From Actinospica sp035552695 (GTDB taxonomy: Bacteria; Actinomycetota; Actinomycetes; Streptomycetales; Catenulisporaceae): a stretch of DNA of 64,000 nt. Where the stretch lies: NCBI RefSeq assembly GCF_035552695.1, contig NZ_DASZKT010000197.1:1-64000 (forward strand), written 5' to 3'. Positions 42,750-52,017 of the stretch are shown piece by piece. How positions within the stretch are numbered: position 1 is the first letter of the stretch; each line of letters starts with the position of its first letter. Under the pieces are notes generated by a model. It was not told the origin of the DNA. It made no database searches and saw only the letters and a program-made list of their open reading frames with translations. The position numbers were made by a program, and so were the translations under genes.

Positions 42750-45700
42750 CTAGGGCTCGAGGGCGAGGATGTCGGACTTCGGGAGGTGGCGGCCGCGGGC
42801 GAAGGCGGCGGCGAAGGGTTGCTCGCCCAGGGCGGCGAGAGCGGCGGCGCGGGTGTGCGGGTCGGCGTAGGAGGCCTTGTTCTCCATGCCGGTGACGGAG
42901 AACGCGGCGCCGAGGAGCTCCGCGGCGCGGATTTGATCGCCCTGTGCGCCGGCTAGGGCGGCGAGGCCGCGCAGCACCTCGTCGAGGCCGGACATGAAGC
43001 TCAGGAAGGGGCCGTCCCACACCACGTCGACGGCCTGCCGGTAGCAGTCGCGGGCGATCTCGAAGTCGCCGTCGAGGGTGGCGAGGTAGCCGCGGCGCGC
43101 GAGGGTGATGGTGCGGGCCATGCCGGCGTCGGGGCGTCCGGGGCGGGTGTCGATCAGTTCGGTCGCGCTGGCGAGCTGTCTGCGTGCCTCGGCCCGGTCG
43201 TCCAGCTTGAAGGCGAGGACGGCCAGTTCGGCGTGGCCGGCCGCGGCGTCGGCGAGTTCGCCGCAGCGTTCGGCGGTGCGGACGGCCTGTTCCATGAGCC
43301 GACGGCCCTGCTCGGTCTCCCCGGCGCAACTGCGCGCTAGGCCCACCCTGATCAGCAGCATCGAGCCGGATTCGGTGCTCATCCCGTCGGTCGCGTAGCC
43401 GTATGCCTCCTCCGCGCGGCTCACCGCGGTGCGGTAGTCCCCCTTGGCCAGCGCGAACTCGGTGAGGATGACGAGCGTGAGCACCAGGCCCTGGCGCTCG
43501 CCGAGCTCGCGGAACTTCGCGTAGCCGGAGAGCAGCAGTTCCTCGGTGGCGTCGGGGTTCGCCGCGTTGAGCTCGAGCAGCGCGGTGAACGAGTCGCGGC
43601 CGGCCCGGACCCACGGGTCGGGGTGGTCGGCCAGGGTGTCGAGTGCGCGGCGCGTCGCGGTCACGTCCGTGCCGCGCGTGATGAACACCCCGGCGACGGG
43701 TCGGGCGAGGGCGAGCACCGGGTGGCGGAACGCGGACGTGTCCTCGGGCAGGCTGTCCATCAGGACTCTGGCGGCGGCTTCCAGGTCGCCGGAGTGCTCG
43801 CGCATCGTCCGCAGCAGCCGGTACATGGTGGAGCAGAGCAGATGCGCCTCGCCGAGTTCCGCGGGGATCTCGACGCCGGAGTCCGTGATCAGCTCACTGA
43901 GCTCCTCGGCCCACGCCGTCGCCTCCTTCTCGAGGTTGCGCATCAGCCAGAACCAGAGCAGGCCCTGGAACAGCCGCAGCGCCGTCACGACGTCGACGCT
44001 GTCGACGGCGTGCCGGAGCGCGGCGTTGAAATTGTCGCGTTCCAGGGTGAGCCGGATGATCCAGCGGATCTGGTCCGCGGTACGCAGTTCCGGCTCGGCA
44101 CGCTCGGCGAGCGCGGCGAAGTGCGCGGCGTGCGCGGCGCGGATCCGCGAGCGTTCGCCGGATTCCTCGAGCCGTTCGGCCGAGTACGCGCGGACCGTCT
44201 CGAGCAGCCGGTACCGCACCTCGCCCGCGTCGTCCTCCTGCGCCACGACGAGCGACTTGTCGACGAGGGACGCGATCACGTCGATCACATCGTCGGCCGC
44301 GATCGATGCCGAAGTCGTTTCCGCGGACGCTCCGATGGCGCAGACGTGGGCCGCGGCCTCGGGTGTGGCGCCGCCCGCGAAGACGGACAGGCGGGCGAGG
44401 ACCGTACGCTCGGCCGGGGTGAGCAGCTCCCAGCTCCAGTCGACGATCGCGCGCAACGTCTGATGACGCGGCAGCGCGGTACGGCTGCCGCTGGACAGCA
44501 GGCGGAAGCGGTCGTCGAGGCGGTCGGCGACCTGCTGCGCGCTCAGCGAACGCAGCCGCGCGGCGGCGAGTTCGATGGCGAGCGGGATGCCGTCGAGGGC
44601 CCGGCAGATGTGGACGACGGGGGCGACGTTGGTGGCAGTCAGCTGGAATCCGGGGCGCACCGAACCGGCGCGCTCGACGAAGAGCCGCACGGCGGGGTAT
44701 TCGAGGGCGGATTCGGCGGCGGGGACGTCTACGGACGGGTCAGCCGCCAAGTCGACTGCCGAACCGGCTGCTGAATCGGCCGCGGCGTCCGGTGGCAGGG
44801 CAAGCGAGGTGACGGGACACAGCGTCTCGCCGGTCAGTGCGAGCGGTTCGCGGCTCGTCGCCAGCACGCGGACACCCGACGCGGACGAGAGGACCTTATC
44901 GACGAGTTCTGCCACGGCGTCGAGCACGTGCTCGCAGTTGTCGAGGATGAGGACCATCTTGCGGTCCGCGATAAGAGCGTGCAGGCGCTCGCGCGGGGTC
45001 AGCGCGTCGACACCGTCGAGCGCGATCTCGGCGAAGGACAGCGTGTTCTCGCCGCCGAGGGCGGCGAGCACGGCTTGCGGCACGTTGGTTCCGTCCGCGA
45101 CGGCAGCCAGCGGCGCGAACCAGACGCCGTCGGGCGCGAGTTCGCCGAGGCGGGCGCCGCATTCCTGGGCGAGCCTGGTCTTGCCCGCGCCGCCGGGGCC
45201 GGTCAGGGTGACGAGGCGGGCGTTGCGCAGCAGGTCGCTGACGAGTTCGAGCTCGGGTTCACGGCCGATGAAGCTGGTCAGCTGGGCCGGCAGGTTGCCG
45301 AGCCGAGGGAAGGATTCAACCGCCGGCGCGGGACGTGCTGCGGCGGGTGCGGTGGGCGGCTCCTGGCGAAGCATCGCGAGGTGCAGCTTGGCGAGCTCTG
45401 GTGACGGGTCGACGCCGAGCCGGTCGGCCAGTGTCGACCGCAGCTGCTCGTATGCCGCGAGCGCTTCCGCCTGCCTGCCGAGTGCGTACAGCACCTTCAT
45501 ATACCGCGCGTGCAGACGCTCGCGCAGCGGGAAGGCGACACGTAGCTGCTCGAGTTCGGGCAGCAGGTCGCTTGCGGGACCGGGCTGCGCGAGGACGGCG
45601 TCCACGAGGTCTTCCACCGCCGCGACACGCTGCTCCTCCAGGGCCGCCGCTTCCGGCTCGGCGAACGGCATGCCCTCCACGTCGGACAGTGCGCTGCCAC

Positions 45701-46121
45701 GCCAAAGGGCCAGAGCCGCCCGAAACTCGTTGGCAGCGCTCGACGCGTCTCCGGCATCGAGACGCGCACGGCCGGAGCGGACGTGCCGCTCGAACTGGAC
45801 GACGTCCACGTCCTCCGGCCGCGCGTTCAGCCGGTAGCCGCCGCCACCCTGCTCGATGGTCGATCGCCCGACGACTGCGCGCAGCCGCGAAACCAGGGCC
45901 TGCAGCGCGTTGTGGGCCGCCGCGGGGGGCTCGTCCTGCCAGAGGTCGTCGATCAGCCGCTCGGCCGACACGACGCGGCCGGGATCGAGCGCGAGACGGA
46001 TCAGCAGGGCTCGAAGACGGCGGCCGGGAACCTCGATCGTTCCGTCCGCCGAGTCGGCCGGCCCGGGTTGCGCGGCAGCGCGAACGTGGACTTCGAGGGG
46101 GCCGAGGATGCCGACGCGCAT
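42750..46121 (-). CDS. AfsR-like SARP regulator (BTAD + NB-ARC ATPase + TPR)
   Basis: A 1123-residue regulator. Residues 1-95: OmpR-type winged helix (VVSAERLIDDLWQDEPP). Residues 100-250: BTAD (VQFERHVRSGRARLDAGD, LGRQAEALAAYEQLRSTLADRLGVDPSPEL). Residues 270-600: AAA/NB-ARC ATPase with Walker A LTGPGGAGKTRL and LILDNCEHVLDAV. Residues 750-1110: TPR-like helices. AfsR relatives integrate kinase signals and activate secondary metabolism. No biosynthetic cluster is next to it, so the target is unknown. It starts seven bases after the rhodanese stop and is probably cotranscribed. Confidence 0.9.
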   Translation of the reverse strand: MRVGILGPLEVHVRAAAQPGPADSADGTIEVPGRRLRALLIRLALDPGRVVSAERLIDDLWQDEPPAAAHNALQALVSRLRAVVGRSTIEQGGGGYRLNARPEDVDVVQFERHVRSGRARLDAGDASSAANEFRAALALWRGSALSDVEGMPFAEPEAAALEEQRVAAVEDLVDAVLAQPGPASDLLPELEQLRVAFPLRERLHARYMKVLYALGRQAEALAAYEQLRSTLADRLGVDPSPELAKLHLAMLRQEPPTAPAAARPAPAVESFPRLGNLPAQLTSFIGREPELELVSDLLRNARLVTLTGPGGAGKTRLAQECGARLGELAPDGVWFAPLAAVADGTNVPQAVLAALGGENTLSFAEIALDGVDALTPRERLHALIADRKMVLILDNCEHVLDAVAELVDKVLSSASGVRVLATSREPLALTGETLCPVTSLALPPDAAADSAAGSAVDLAADPSVDVPAAESALEYPAVRLFVERAGSVRPGFQLTATNVAPVVHICRALDGIPLAIELAAARLRSLSAQQVADRLDDRFRLLSSGSRTALPRHQTLRAIVDWSWELLTPAERTVLARLSVFAGGATPEAAAHVCAIGASAETTSASIAADDVIDVIASLVDKSLVVAQEDDAGEVRYRLLETVRAYSAERLEESGERSRIRAAHAAHFAALAERAEPELRTADQIRWIIRLTLERDNFNAALRHAVDSVDVVTALRLFQGLLWFWLMRNLEKEATAWAEELSELITDSGVEIPAELGEAHLLCSTMYRLLRTMREHSGDLEAAARVLMDSLPEDTSAFRHPVLALARPVAGVFITRGTDVTATRRALDTLADHPDPWVRAGRDSFTALLELNAANPDATEELLLSGYAKFRELGERQGLVLTLVILTEFALAKGDYRTAVSRAEEAYGYATDGMSTESGSMLLIRVGLARSCAGETEQGRRLMEQAVRTAERCGELADAAAGHAELAVLAFKLDDRAEARRQLASATELIDTRPGRPDAGMARTITLARRGYLATLDGDFEIARDCYRQAVDVVWDGPFLSFMSGLDEVLRGLAALAGAQGDQIRAAELLGAAFSVTGMENKASYADPHTRAAALAALGEQPFAAAFARGRHLPKSDILALEP

Positions 46122-46128
46122 CGCCGTC

Positions 46129-46986
46129 CTAAGCCTCGGGGCCCGTGGCGGCGGGACGCTCCGGGTCGTTCGACCACTGCGACCAGGAACCCGGGTACAG
46201 CGCGGCGTGTATCCCCGCCACGGCCAGCGCCACGACCTCGTGCGCCGCGGTCACGCCCGAGCCGCAGTACGCCGCGACCGCGTCCGGCTTGCCCGCGACC
46301 ACGCCCAGCGCCTCGAAGCGGCAGCGCAGCTCGTGCGGGTCCTTGAACCTGCCGTTCTCCTGCAGGTTCTCCGCCGTCGGCGCGCTGAACGCTCCCGGGA
46401 TGTGGCCCGCGCGCGGGTCGATCGGCTCCTGCTCGCCGCGATAGCGCTCGCCGGCGCGCGCGTCCAGCAGTACGCCGCGCTTCGAGAACTCCGCGGCCTG
46501 GTCCATGTCGAGCGTCGGCATGTGGCCCGAGCCCAGCTGCACGTCACCCGGCTCCCGAACCGGGACCGGGGTGTCCAGCCCGTCGAGCTCGTAACCGGCG
46601 TCGACCCACCCCTTGAGACCGCCGTCCAGCAGGCGCACGTTCTCGTGCCCGGCCCAGCGCAGCAGCCACCAGGCGCGCGCCGCGGACATGCCACCGTTGT
46701 CATCGAGCACCACGACGTTCTGGCCGTCGCGCAGGCCCCAACCGCGCGCCGCGGTCTGAAAGTGTTCGGGCGTCGGCAGCGGGTGGCGTCCCTCGAGCGG
46801 GGACGACGGCGCGGCGAGGTCCGTGTTCATATCCACGTACACGGAGCCCGGGATGCGCCGCTCCACGTAGTGCTGGTGGCCGAGCGGATCGCCGAGCATC
46901 CAGCGCACGTCCAGCACCAGCGGACGGTCGGCTTCCCGGGCGAGCCGGTCGTGCAGCTCCCTCGCGCTGATCAGCACGTCTACCAT
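46129..46986 (-). CDS. sseA: Thiosulfate/3-mercaptopyruvate sulfurtransferase
   Basis: A 285-residue tandem rhodanese. The N-terminal inactive rhodanese domain starts LVLDVRWMLGDP and has GSVYVDM. The C-terminal domain carries the catalytic Cys in AYCGSGVTA near residue 240. It transfers sulfane sulfur to cyanide or another thiophile. ATG 46986 is followed by the normal family start. It is directly upstream of the AfsR-like gene (7-base gap), an odd pairing. Confidence 0.9.
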   Translation of the reverse strand: MVDVLISARELHDRLAREADRPLVLDVRWMLGDPLGHQHYVERRIPGSVYVDMNTDLAAPSSPLEGRHPLPTPEHFQTAARGWGLRDGQNVVVLDDNGGMSAARAWWLLRWAGHENVRLLDGGLKGWVDAGYELDGLDTPVPVREPGDVQLGSGHMPTLDMDQAAEFSKRGVLLDARAGERYRGEQEPIDPRAGHIPGAFSAPTAENLQENGRFKDPHELRCRFEALGVVAGKPDAVAAYCGSGVTAAHEVVALAVAGIHAALYPGSWSQWSNDPERPAATGPEA

Positions 46987-47064
46987 GGTTCGCTCCAGGT
47001 TACGTTTCGGTTCGTGGGGGCAGCACCGCGCTTCGAGCTTAGCCGAGCGCGAGCGCCCGGGAGA

Positions 47065-47703
47065 TCAACCGAGCAGGCCGCGCTTGTAGGCTTCCGCGAC
47101 GGCCGCGGCCCGGTCGCGCACCCCGAGCTTGGCGTATGCGTGCAGCAGATGAGTCTTGACCGTCGCCTCGCTGATGAACAGTTGTTTGGCGGCCTCGCGG
47201 TTGGTCGTGCCGGAGGCCACCAGCGTGAGTACCTTGAGTTCGCGGTCGGTCAGCTGCTCGGCGGGCGCCACCGGGGTGCGTACGCGGCCGAGCAGCTTCT
47301 GCGCGACCGACGGCGCGAGGACGGCCTGGCCGAGATTCGCCGCGTGGACCGCGCGCAGCAACTCGTCCCGCGGGGCGTCCTTGAGCAGATATCCCGTGGC
47401 GCCGGCCTCGACGGCGGGCAGCACGTCGGAGTCGCTGTCGAACGTCGTGAGCACCAGAACCCTGATGTCGGGCGCCTTCTCGCGGAGCCGCCGGATCGCC
47501 TCGACGCCGCCCATCCGCGGCATCCGGAGGTCCATCAGCACCACGTCCACGCCGAGCGCGACGGCCCGGTCCACGGCTTCGATGCCGTCGCCGGCCTCGC
47601 CCGCGACCTCGAAGGCGGCGTCGTCCTCGAAGACGGCGCGCAGGCCGTCCCGCACGATCGGATGGTCATCGACGATCAGCAGTCTGATTCGCTGCTCGGT
47701 CAC
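47065..47703 (-). CDS. NarL/LuxR-family response regulator
   Basis: A 212-residue regulator. Receiver residues 1-120 with IVDDH, phospho-acceptor Asp58 (LMDLRMPRMGG), switch Thr (VLTTFD) and Lys in LLKDAP. The C-terminal LuxR HTH, LTDRELKVLTLVASGTTNREAAKQLFISEATVKTH, lies at about 148-185. The GTG start overlaps the kinase stop by four bases (GTGA). It is the last gene of the ABC exporter-kinase-regulator operon and probably controls that operon. Confidence 0.93.
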   Translation of the reverse strand: MTEQRIRLLIVDDHPIVRDGLRAVFEDDAAFEVAGEAGDGIEAVDRAVALGVDVVLMDLRMPRMGGVEAIRRLREKAPDIRVLVLTTFDSDSDVLPAVEAGATGYLLKDAPRDELLRAVHAANLGQAVLAPSVAQKLLGRVRTPVAPAEQLTDRELKVLTLVASGTTNREAAKQLFISEATVKTHLLHAYAKLGVRDRAAAVAEAYKRGLLG

Positions 47704-48962
47704 GGTTCGCTCGGCCTCTCATTGCCGCGCAGCGCCGGAACGCTCGCGCTCACGGTCGTCCCGTCGCCCGGCGTGCTCTCGATCTCCAGGCCGCCGCCGA
47801 CCTGCCGCAGCCGCTGGCGCATCGCGGCGAGACCGTATCCGTCGCCGTTGACCTGCCGCGCGTCGAAGCCCTTGCCGTCGTCGAGCACATCGAGCGAGAC
47901 CTGGTCGTGCATGTAGGTCAGCGTCATCCCGGCGCGGCTGGCCTGGGCGTGCTTGGCGATGTTGGCGAGGGCCTCCTGCGCGGCCCGGAAGAGCACGACC
48001 TCGAGCGCGGGCTGCAAGGGCGTCGCCTCCCCGTCCACCTCGACGCGGACGGGGATGCCAGAGGTCTGCTTCCATTCGTCGGCGAGCGTGCGGACCGCGT
48101 CAGGCAGCCGCGCGTCCTCCAGCTTCTGCGGGCGCAGCGCCTGCACCGAGCGACGCGCCTCGGCCAGGCTGTCCCGCGCGAGCTCCTTGGCCAGACCGAA
48201 GTGCCGGCGTCGGCGCGGCTCGTCGCCGTCGGCCAGCTCGACCGCCTCGAGCTGCGCGAGGATCCCGGTCAGGCCCTGCGCCAGGGTGTCGTGGATCTCC
48301 CCCGCCATCCGCTGCCGCTCGTCGAAGACCCCTGCTTCGCGGGCCTGGGCGACGAGCTGGGCGTGCAGCCCCGCGTTCTCCTCCATGATCTGCTCGAGCT
48401 GCCGGTTGGCCTCGGAGAGCTGGTCGATGGTGCGCGTGCGCTGTTCGGCGCGCCGGTCCTCGTCCATCGCGCCCTTGGTCATCGCGCCGACGATGAAGAC
48501 GTTGACCGTGAACAGGCCGATGTACGGAATCCAGCCCCTGCCCTGCAGCTGGTTGGCGCCGCCGATCTCGGACAGCGCCATCAGCGCGGCGTTGACCACC
48601 ATGCCGGCCACCCGCGAGCCGTTGCCAGGCAGGTACCGCACGAACAGGTAGCCGGTGAAGCCGAAGACCGCGAAGAAGGGGTTGATGACGATCAGCGCGC
48701 CGATCAGCGCCAGATGACCGACGTAGAAGACGACCGACCTGGCCACATGCTCGTGCTGCTCGCAGTGCGGCACCCGCACGGTCGTCAGCCACACGGCCGC
48801 CACCGCGGACAGCCCCACCGTCCAGGCCGCGTACCGTTCGGTGAGCGGCTGCTCGGTGGCCAGCGCGAGGGCCAGCGAAACGGCGAGCGCCACGTAGGGC
48901 ACGACCGCGAACGCCAGGTCGAGCTGGCGCTCGCGCCTCTCTATCGGGGTCTTCGGCGGCAC
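47700..48962 (-). CDS. DesK/NarX-like sensor histidine kinase
   Basis: A 420-residue kinase. Five to six TM segments occupy residues 18-165, with no large extracytoplasmic domain. A coiled-coil linker (QLSEANRQLEQIMEENAGL) leads to HisKA_3 with His in MAGEIHDTLAQGL near residue 220, and HATPase_c (AAQEALANIAKHA, DDGKGFD, GYGLAAMRQRL). Such intramembrane-sensing kinases often detect envelope stress or exporter substrates. GTG 48962 lies seven bases after the permease stop. Confidence 0.9.
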   Translation of the reverse strand: MPPKTPIERRERQLDLAFAVVPYVALAVSLALALATEQPLTERYAAWTVGLSAVAAVWLTTVRVPHCEQHEHVARSVVFYVGHLALIGALIVINPFFAVFGFTGYLFVRYLPGNGSRVAGMVVNAALMALSEIGGANQLQGRGWIPYIGLFTVNVFIVGAMTKGAMDEDRRAEQRTRTIDQLSEANRQLEQIMEENAGLHAQLVAQAREAGVFDERQRMAGEIHDTLAQGLTGILAQLEAVELADGDEPRRRRHFGLAKELARDSLAEARRSVQALRPQKLEDARLPDAVRTLADEWKQTSGIPVRVEVDGEATPLQPALEVVLFRAAQEALANIAKHAQASRAGMTLTYMHDQVSLDVLDDGKGFDARQVNGDGYGLAAMRQRLRQVGGGLEIESTPGDGTTVSASVPALRGNERPSEP

Positions 48963-48969
48963 TGCGGTC

Positions 48970-49752
48970 TCACTCCCAGCGGAACAGCTTGGCGGAGGCC
49001 ACGCCCCCGAGCACAGTGTATCCGGCCAGTACCGCAAGGTGTTGCCACAACGCTCCGGTGCCGGACCAGGCGTCCATCACGGCGCCGAAGGGCACGTACT
49101 CGCCGATGGTCTGCATGACGTGCGGCATCTGCGCGATCGGGACGTAGAGGCCGGCGAAGAAGAAGTTGAGGATCATGAACGGGATGCCCATGCCGTTGGC
49201 CATGCTGTTCGACGTGGCGATCGCGGCCGGGATCATGCCGATCGCGATGACCGCGGTGAAGCCGAGCACGAACGAGCTGACCACGGCGCCGATGTTCGAG
49301 GGGGTCTTCGCGCCGAACACGAGCGTGCCGAGCAGCAGGATCAGCAGCACACCGAGCGCGGCGAAGACCGAGAGCACGGCGACCAGCGCGGCGAGCATCC
49401 CGCCGGGCGGCACCGGGCTGACCGAGAAGCGTCGCAGGGTATTGCGTTCACGGAAGGACGCCATCGCGCTCGGCAGGCCGGTGCAGGCGACCATCAGCGG
49501 GACCATCGCGGCGACGGTCGGCAGGTAGACGTCCAGCACGCTGCGTCCGCCGAGGTCGGCCTCCGGCGTCTTGGTGCCGGGGATGACGCCGAAGATGATC
49601 AGCAGCACCACCGGCAGGACGATCATCACGAACACGCCGGGCTCGCGGCGCATCAGCTTCAGGTGCATGCCGACCAGGGCCCGGAAACCCTGCGCGGTGA
49701 GCCTGCGGCGCGCGTGCGCGGGAGCCGCGGCGTTCACGGTCATGGCGGTCAC
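48970..49752 (-). CDS. ABC-2 type transporter permease
   Basis: A 260-residue ABC-2 permease with six TM helices (approximate residues 38-58, 70-88, 115-140, 148-172, 180-200, 235-252). It has the family region MASFRERNTLRRFSVSPV and IPFMILNFFFAGLYVPI. It probably exports a lipophilic compound or antibiotic. GTG 49752 has AAAGGAG eight to nine bases upstream; ATG 49743 is in frame. It follows the ATPase stop by two bases. Confidence 0.9.
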   Translation of the reverse strand: MTAMTVNAAAPAHARRRLTAQGFRALVGMHLKLMRREPGVFVMIVLPVVLLIIFGVIPGTKTPEADLGGRSVLDVYLPTVAAMVPLMVACTGLPSAMASFRERNTLRRFSVSPVPPGGMLAALVAVLSVFAALGVLLILLLGTLVFGAKTPSNIGAVVSSFVLGFTAVIAIGMIPAAIATSNSMANGMGIPFMILNFFFAGLYVPIAQMPHVMQTIGEYVPFGAVMDAWSGTGALWQHLAVLAGYTVLGGVASAKLFRWE

Positions 49753-49754
49753 TT

Positions 49755-50660
49755 CTAATTCTCCTTTGCAGCGGTGAGGGTGATGAAGGCGTCGTCGAGG
49801 CTGGCCTGCTCGACACGCAGGCCCTCGGCGACGATCTGGCGGCGAGCCAGCAACGCGGTCACGGCCTGGGTGAGCTGCGCGTTGCCGGACAGCTCGAACT
49901 GCGCGCCGTGCCGGGTGACGGAGTCGACCTCGGGCAGCGCGAGCAGCTCGGCGTCCTCGATCGGTACGGACGGACGAAAGCGCATCCGCTGGCCGGCGCC
50001 GGTGCGTTCGGCCAGGCCCGCGGGGGTGTCCACGGCCACGACGCGGCCGCGGTCGATGAGGGCGAGCCGGTCGCACAACCGCTCGGCCTCCTCCATGAAG
50101 TGCGTGACGAGCAGCACGGTGACGCCCGCGGCGCGCACCTGCTCGACCAGGCCCCAGGTCTCGCGCCGGGCGTGCGGGTCGAGGCCGGTGGTGAGCTCGT
50201 CGAGGATGACGACGCGCGGGTTGCCGATCAGGGCGAGCGCGATGGCCAGGCGCTGCTTCTGGCCGCCGGAGAGCTTCTTGTAGCGGGCGTCGGCCTTTCC
50301 GGCCAGGCCGAGGCGGCGCAGCAGCCCGTCCACGTCGGCCGGGTCGCGGTAGAAGGACGCGTAGAGCCGCATGACCTCGTGGACCTTGAGCTTGTCCGGC
50401 AGCCCGGCCTCCTGCAGTTGCACGCCGACGGTCTGGTGCAGCTCGTCCCGGTCGGCGACGGGGTTGAGCCCGAGCACGCGTACGCTGCCGCCGTCCGGCG
50501 CGCGCAGGCCCGAGATGCACTCGACGGTGGTGGTCTTCCCGGCGCCGTTCGGACCGAGGATCCCGAAGATCTCCCCCGGCTCGACGGCGAAGCTGACGTC
50601 GTCCACGGCCGTGACCCGGCCGTACTCCTTGTGCAGGTTGGTGACCTCGATAACTGGCAT
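49755..50660 (-). CDS. ABC transporter ATP-binding protein
   Basis: A 301-residue DrrA/CcmA-type ATPase. Walker A GPNGAGKTTT, Q-loop VQLQEAG, signature LSGGQKQRLAI, Walker B VVILDELTTGLD and H-loop LLVTHFMEE are all intact, so it should hydrolyse ATP. A C-terminal DUF4162-like domain completes it. ATG 50660 gives the family start MPVIEVTNLHKEYG. It is first in the operon with permease, kinase and regulator, and divergent from the Ig-like protein gene. Confidence 0.94.
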   Translation of the reverse strand: MPVIEVTNLHKEYGRVTAVDDVSFAVEPGEIFGILGPNGAGKTTTVECISGLRAPDGGSVRVLGLNPVADRDELHQTVGVQLQEAGLPDKLKVHEVMRLYASFYRDPADVDGLLRRLGLAGKADARYKKLSGGQKQRLAIALALIGNPRVVILDELTTGLDPHARRETWGLVEQVRAAGVTVLLVTHFMEEAERLCDRLALIDRGRVVAVDTPAGLAERTGAGQRMRFRPSVPIEDAELLALPEVDSVTRHGAQFELSGNAQLTQAVTALLARRQIVAEGLRVEQASLDDAFITLTAAKEN

Positions 50661-50726
50661 GCCACCACGATGCCGCCGGAGCGGGGTCCGCCGAATCGAC
50701 CGGCAGGGCGGATCCGGGGGCGGCGC

Positions 50727-50760
50727 GGTGGATTCCGGCATCCACCGATCGGTGGATGCC
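50727..50760. promoter_or_regulatory. Palindromic operator array upstream of the ABC operon
   Basis: A perfect 24-bp palindrome (GGCATCCACCGA and its reverse complement, 50737-50760) lies 77 bases upstream of the ATPase start. A third half-site GGTGGAT at 50727-50733 pairs with ATCCACC at 50740-50746, so half-sites occur at 50727, 50740 and 50751. This resembles a binding array for the operon's own LuxR-type regulator. Confidence 0.75.
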
Positions 50761-50853
50761 TTTGTCAGCACAAGGGGTAGCCGGAACGCGTATCTCGTGG
50801 AAACCTGGTGCGACGTGAGCACGACGCGACGCAGCGACGCGGGAGGAGTAGTC

Positions 50854-51189
50854 GTGCCGGAGACCACCCCGGAGCCCAAGTACTCGATCTCCGTGATGGA
50901 GGACAACGCGCCGGCCAACGGGTTCAGCGAGAACAGCATGCTGGTGCGGGTGAGCGAGGCCGATGACACCCCGTGTGCCGGCCTGCCGATCGCCTTCAGC
51001 GCGGACAACGGCGCGGTGCTGCTCGCAACGGACGCGGTGACCAACCACTACGGCGTGGCCCGGGTGTGCGTGGTGAGCTCGCGCGTCGGCCGCTGCACGG
51101 TGACCGTCGTGGACGGCGAGGGCAAACGACGCAGCGCGGCCGTGACCTTCACCGAACGTCGCAGCGGGCTGATTCTGGCCCTGCGCTGA
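50854..51189 (+). CDS. Free-standing Big_1-like immunoglobulin-fold protein
   Basis: A 111-residue protein made of a single Ig-like domain. It resembles invasin-type (Big_1) domains: GFSENSMLVRVSEADDTPCAGLPIAFS, then NHYGVARVCVVSS and CTVTVVD. No signal peptide or TM segment is visible, so it is probably cytoplasmic, unusual for this fold. It contains three Cys (residues near 40, 80 and 92). GTG 50854 has GGGAGGA six bases upstream; GTG 50815 would add 13 residues. It is divergent from the ABC operon across the palindromic operator. Confidence 0.72.
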   Translation: MPETTPEPKYSISVMEDNAPANGFSENSMLVRVSEADDTPCAGLPIAFSADNGAVLLATDAVTNHYGVARVCVVSSRVGRCTVTVVDGEGKRRSAAVTFTERRSGLILALR

Positions 51190-51207
51190 TTCCCAGGAGC
51201 TGAAAGC

Positions 51208-52005
51208 CTAGGCGAGAAGCGCGGCGCGGAGGCGGTCTACGTCGGCGGCGAGGGCCTCGTGTAGGTAGGCGTCGATGGAGCCGTGCTTTGCCTCGGCCTC
51301 GTCGAAGGCGGCCTGGAGGTATTCGCGGCGGACGTCGAGCAGGGGTGCGATCGGCTGGCGCTCGCCTACCATCTGGCGCAGCAGGGCGAGGAGCTTGGCC
51401 CGCGCCGCGGCGCCGCGGCCCTCCGCGGCGCGCTGGTTCGTGAGCAGGTAGTCCTCGTACACGGTCTCTCGGTCGACGCCGAGCGCCGTCAGGACGATCG
51501 CGGTCAGCCAGCCGGTGCGGTCCTTTCCAGCCGTGCAGTGGAACAGGATCGGCGTACTCTGCGAGGCCTGCTCGGTGATCAGGGCGAGGGCTGAGCCGTA
51601 CGCGGCGCGGCAGGAGTCGTCGGTGACGAACTGGCGGTACATCTCGATCATGACCTTGTAGACGTCGTCCTCGGCGAGCGGCTCGCCGTCCGGACCGGCG
51701 TTCACCATCCGCGAGAACACGGCCTGGGTGAGATCGGCGGTGGGCACGTGGACGCGGCGGCCGGTCCACGGGCCCTCGCCGAACATCTCGATCTCGCTGT
51801 CGCCGCGCAGGTCGACTACCGTGCCGACGCCCATCCGCGCGAGCGCGGCCACGTCCTCCGGGGTCGCGTTGGTCAGCGCCTCGGAGCGCAGCAGCAGGCC
51901 CGCGCGCACGGCGTGACCGTCGGCCGCGGGGTAGCCGCCGAGGTCACGCGCGTTGGGCAGTCCGGTCAGGCCCAGGTCTCGTCCCGCGATCACGCGAGCG
52001 ATCAT
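51208..52005 (-). CDS. Tyrosine-protein phosphatase (PtpB/Y_phosphatase3 family)
   Basis: A 265-residue phosphatase. N-terminal motif LPNARDLGGYPAADG and the P-loop HCTAGKDRTG near residue 158, with catalytic Cys and Arg as in the lipid/protein phosphatase PtpB group. It can act on phosphotyrosine or phosphoinositides. It starts 12 bases after the argS stop and is likely cotranscribed with it. Confidence 0.9.
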   Translation of the reverse strand: MIARVIAGRDLGLTGLPNARDLGGYPAADGHAVRAGLLLRSEALTNATPEDVAALARMGVGTVVDLRGDSEIEMFGEGPWTGRRVHVPTADLTQAVFSRMVNAGPDGEPLAEDDVYKVMIEMYRQFVTDDSCRAAYGSALALITEQASQSTPILFHCTAGKDRTGWLTAIVLTALGVDRETVYEDYLLTNQRAAEGRGAAARAKLLALLRQMVGERQPIAPLLDVRREYLQAAFDEAEAKHGSIDAYLHEALAADVDRLRAALLA

Positions 52006-52017
52006 AGCCCTCTCGGG

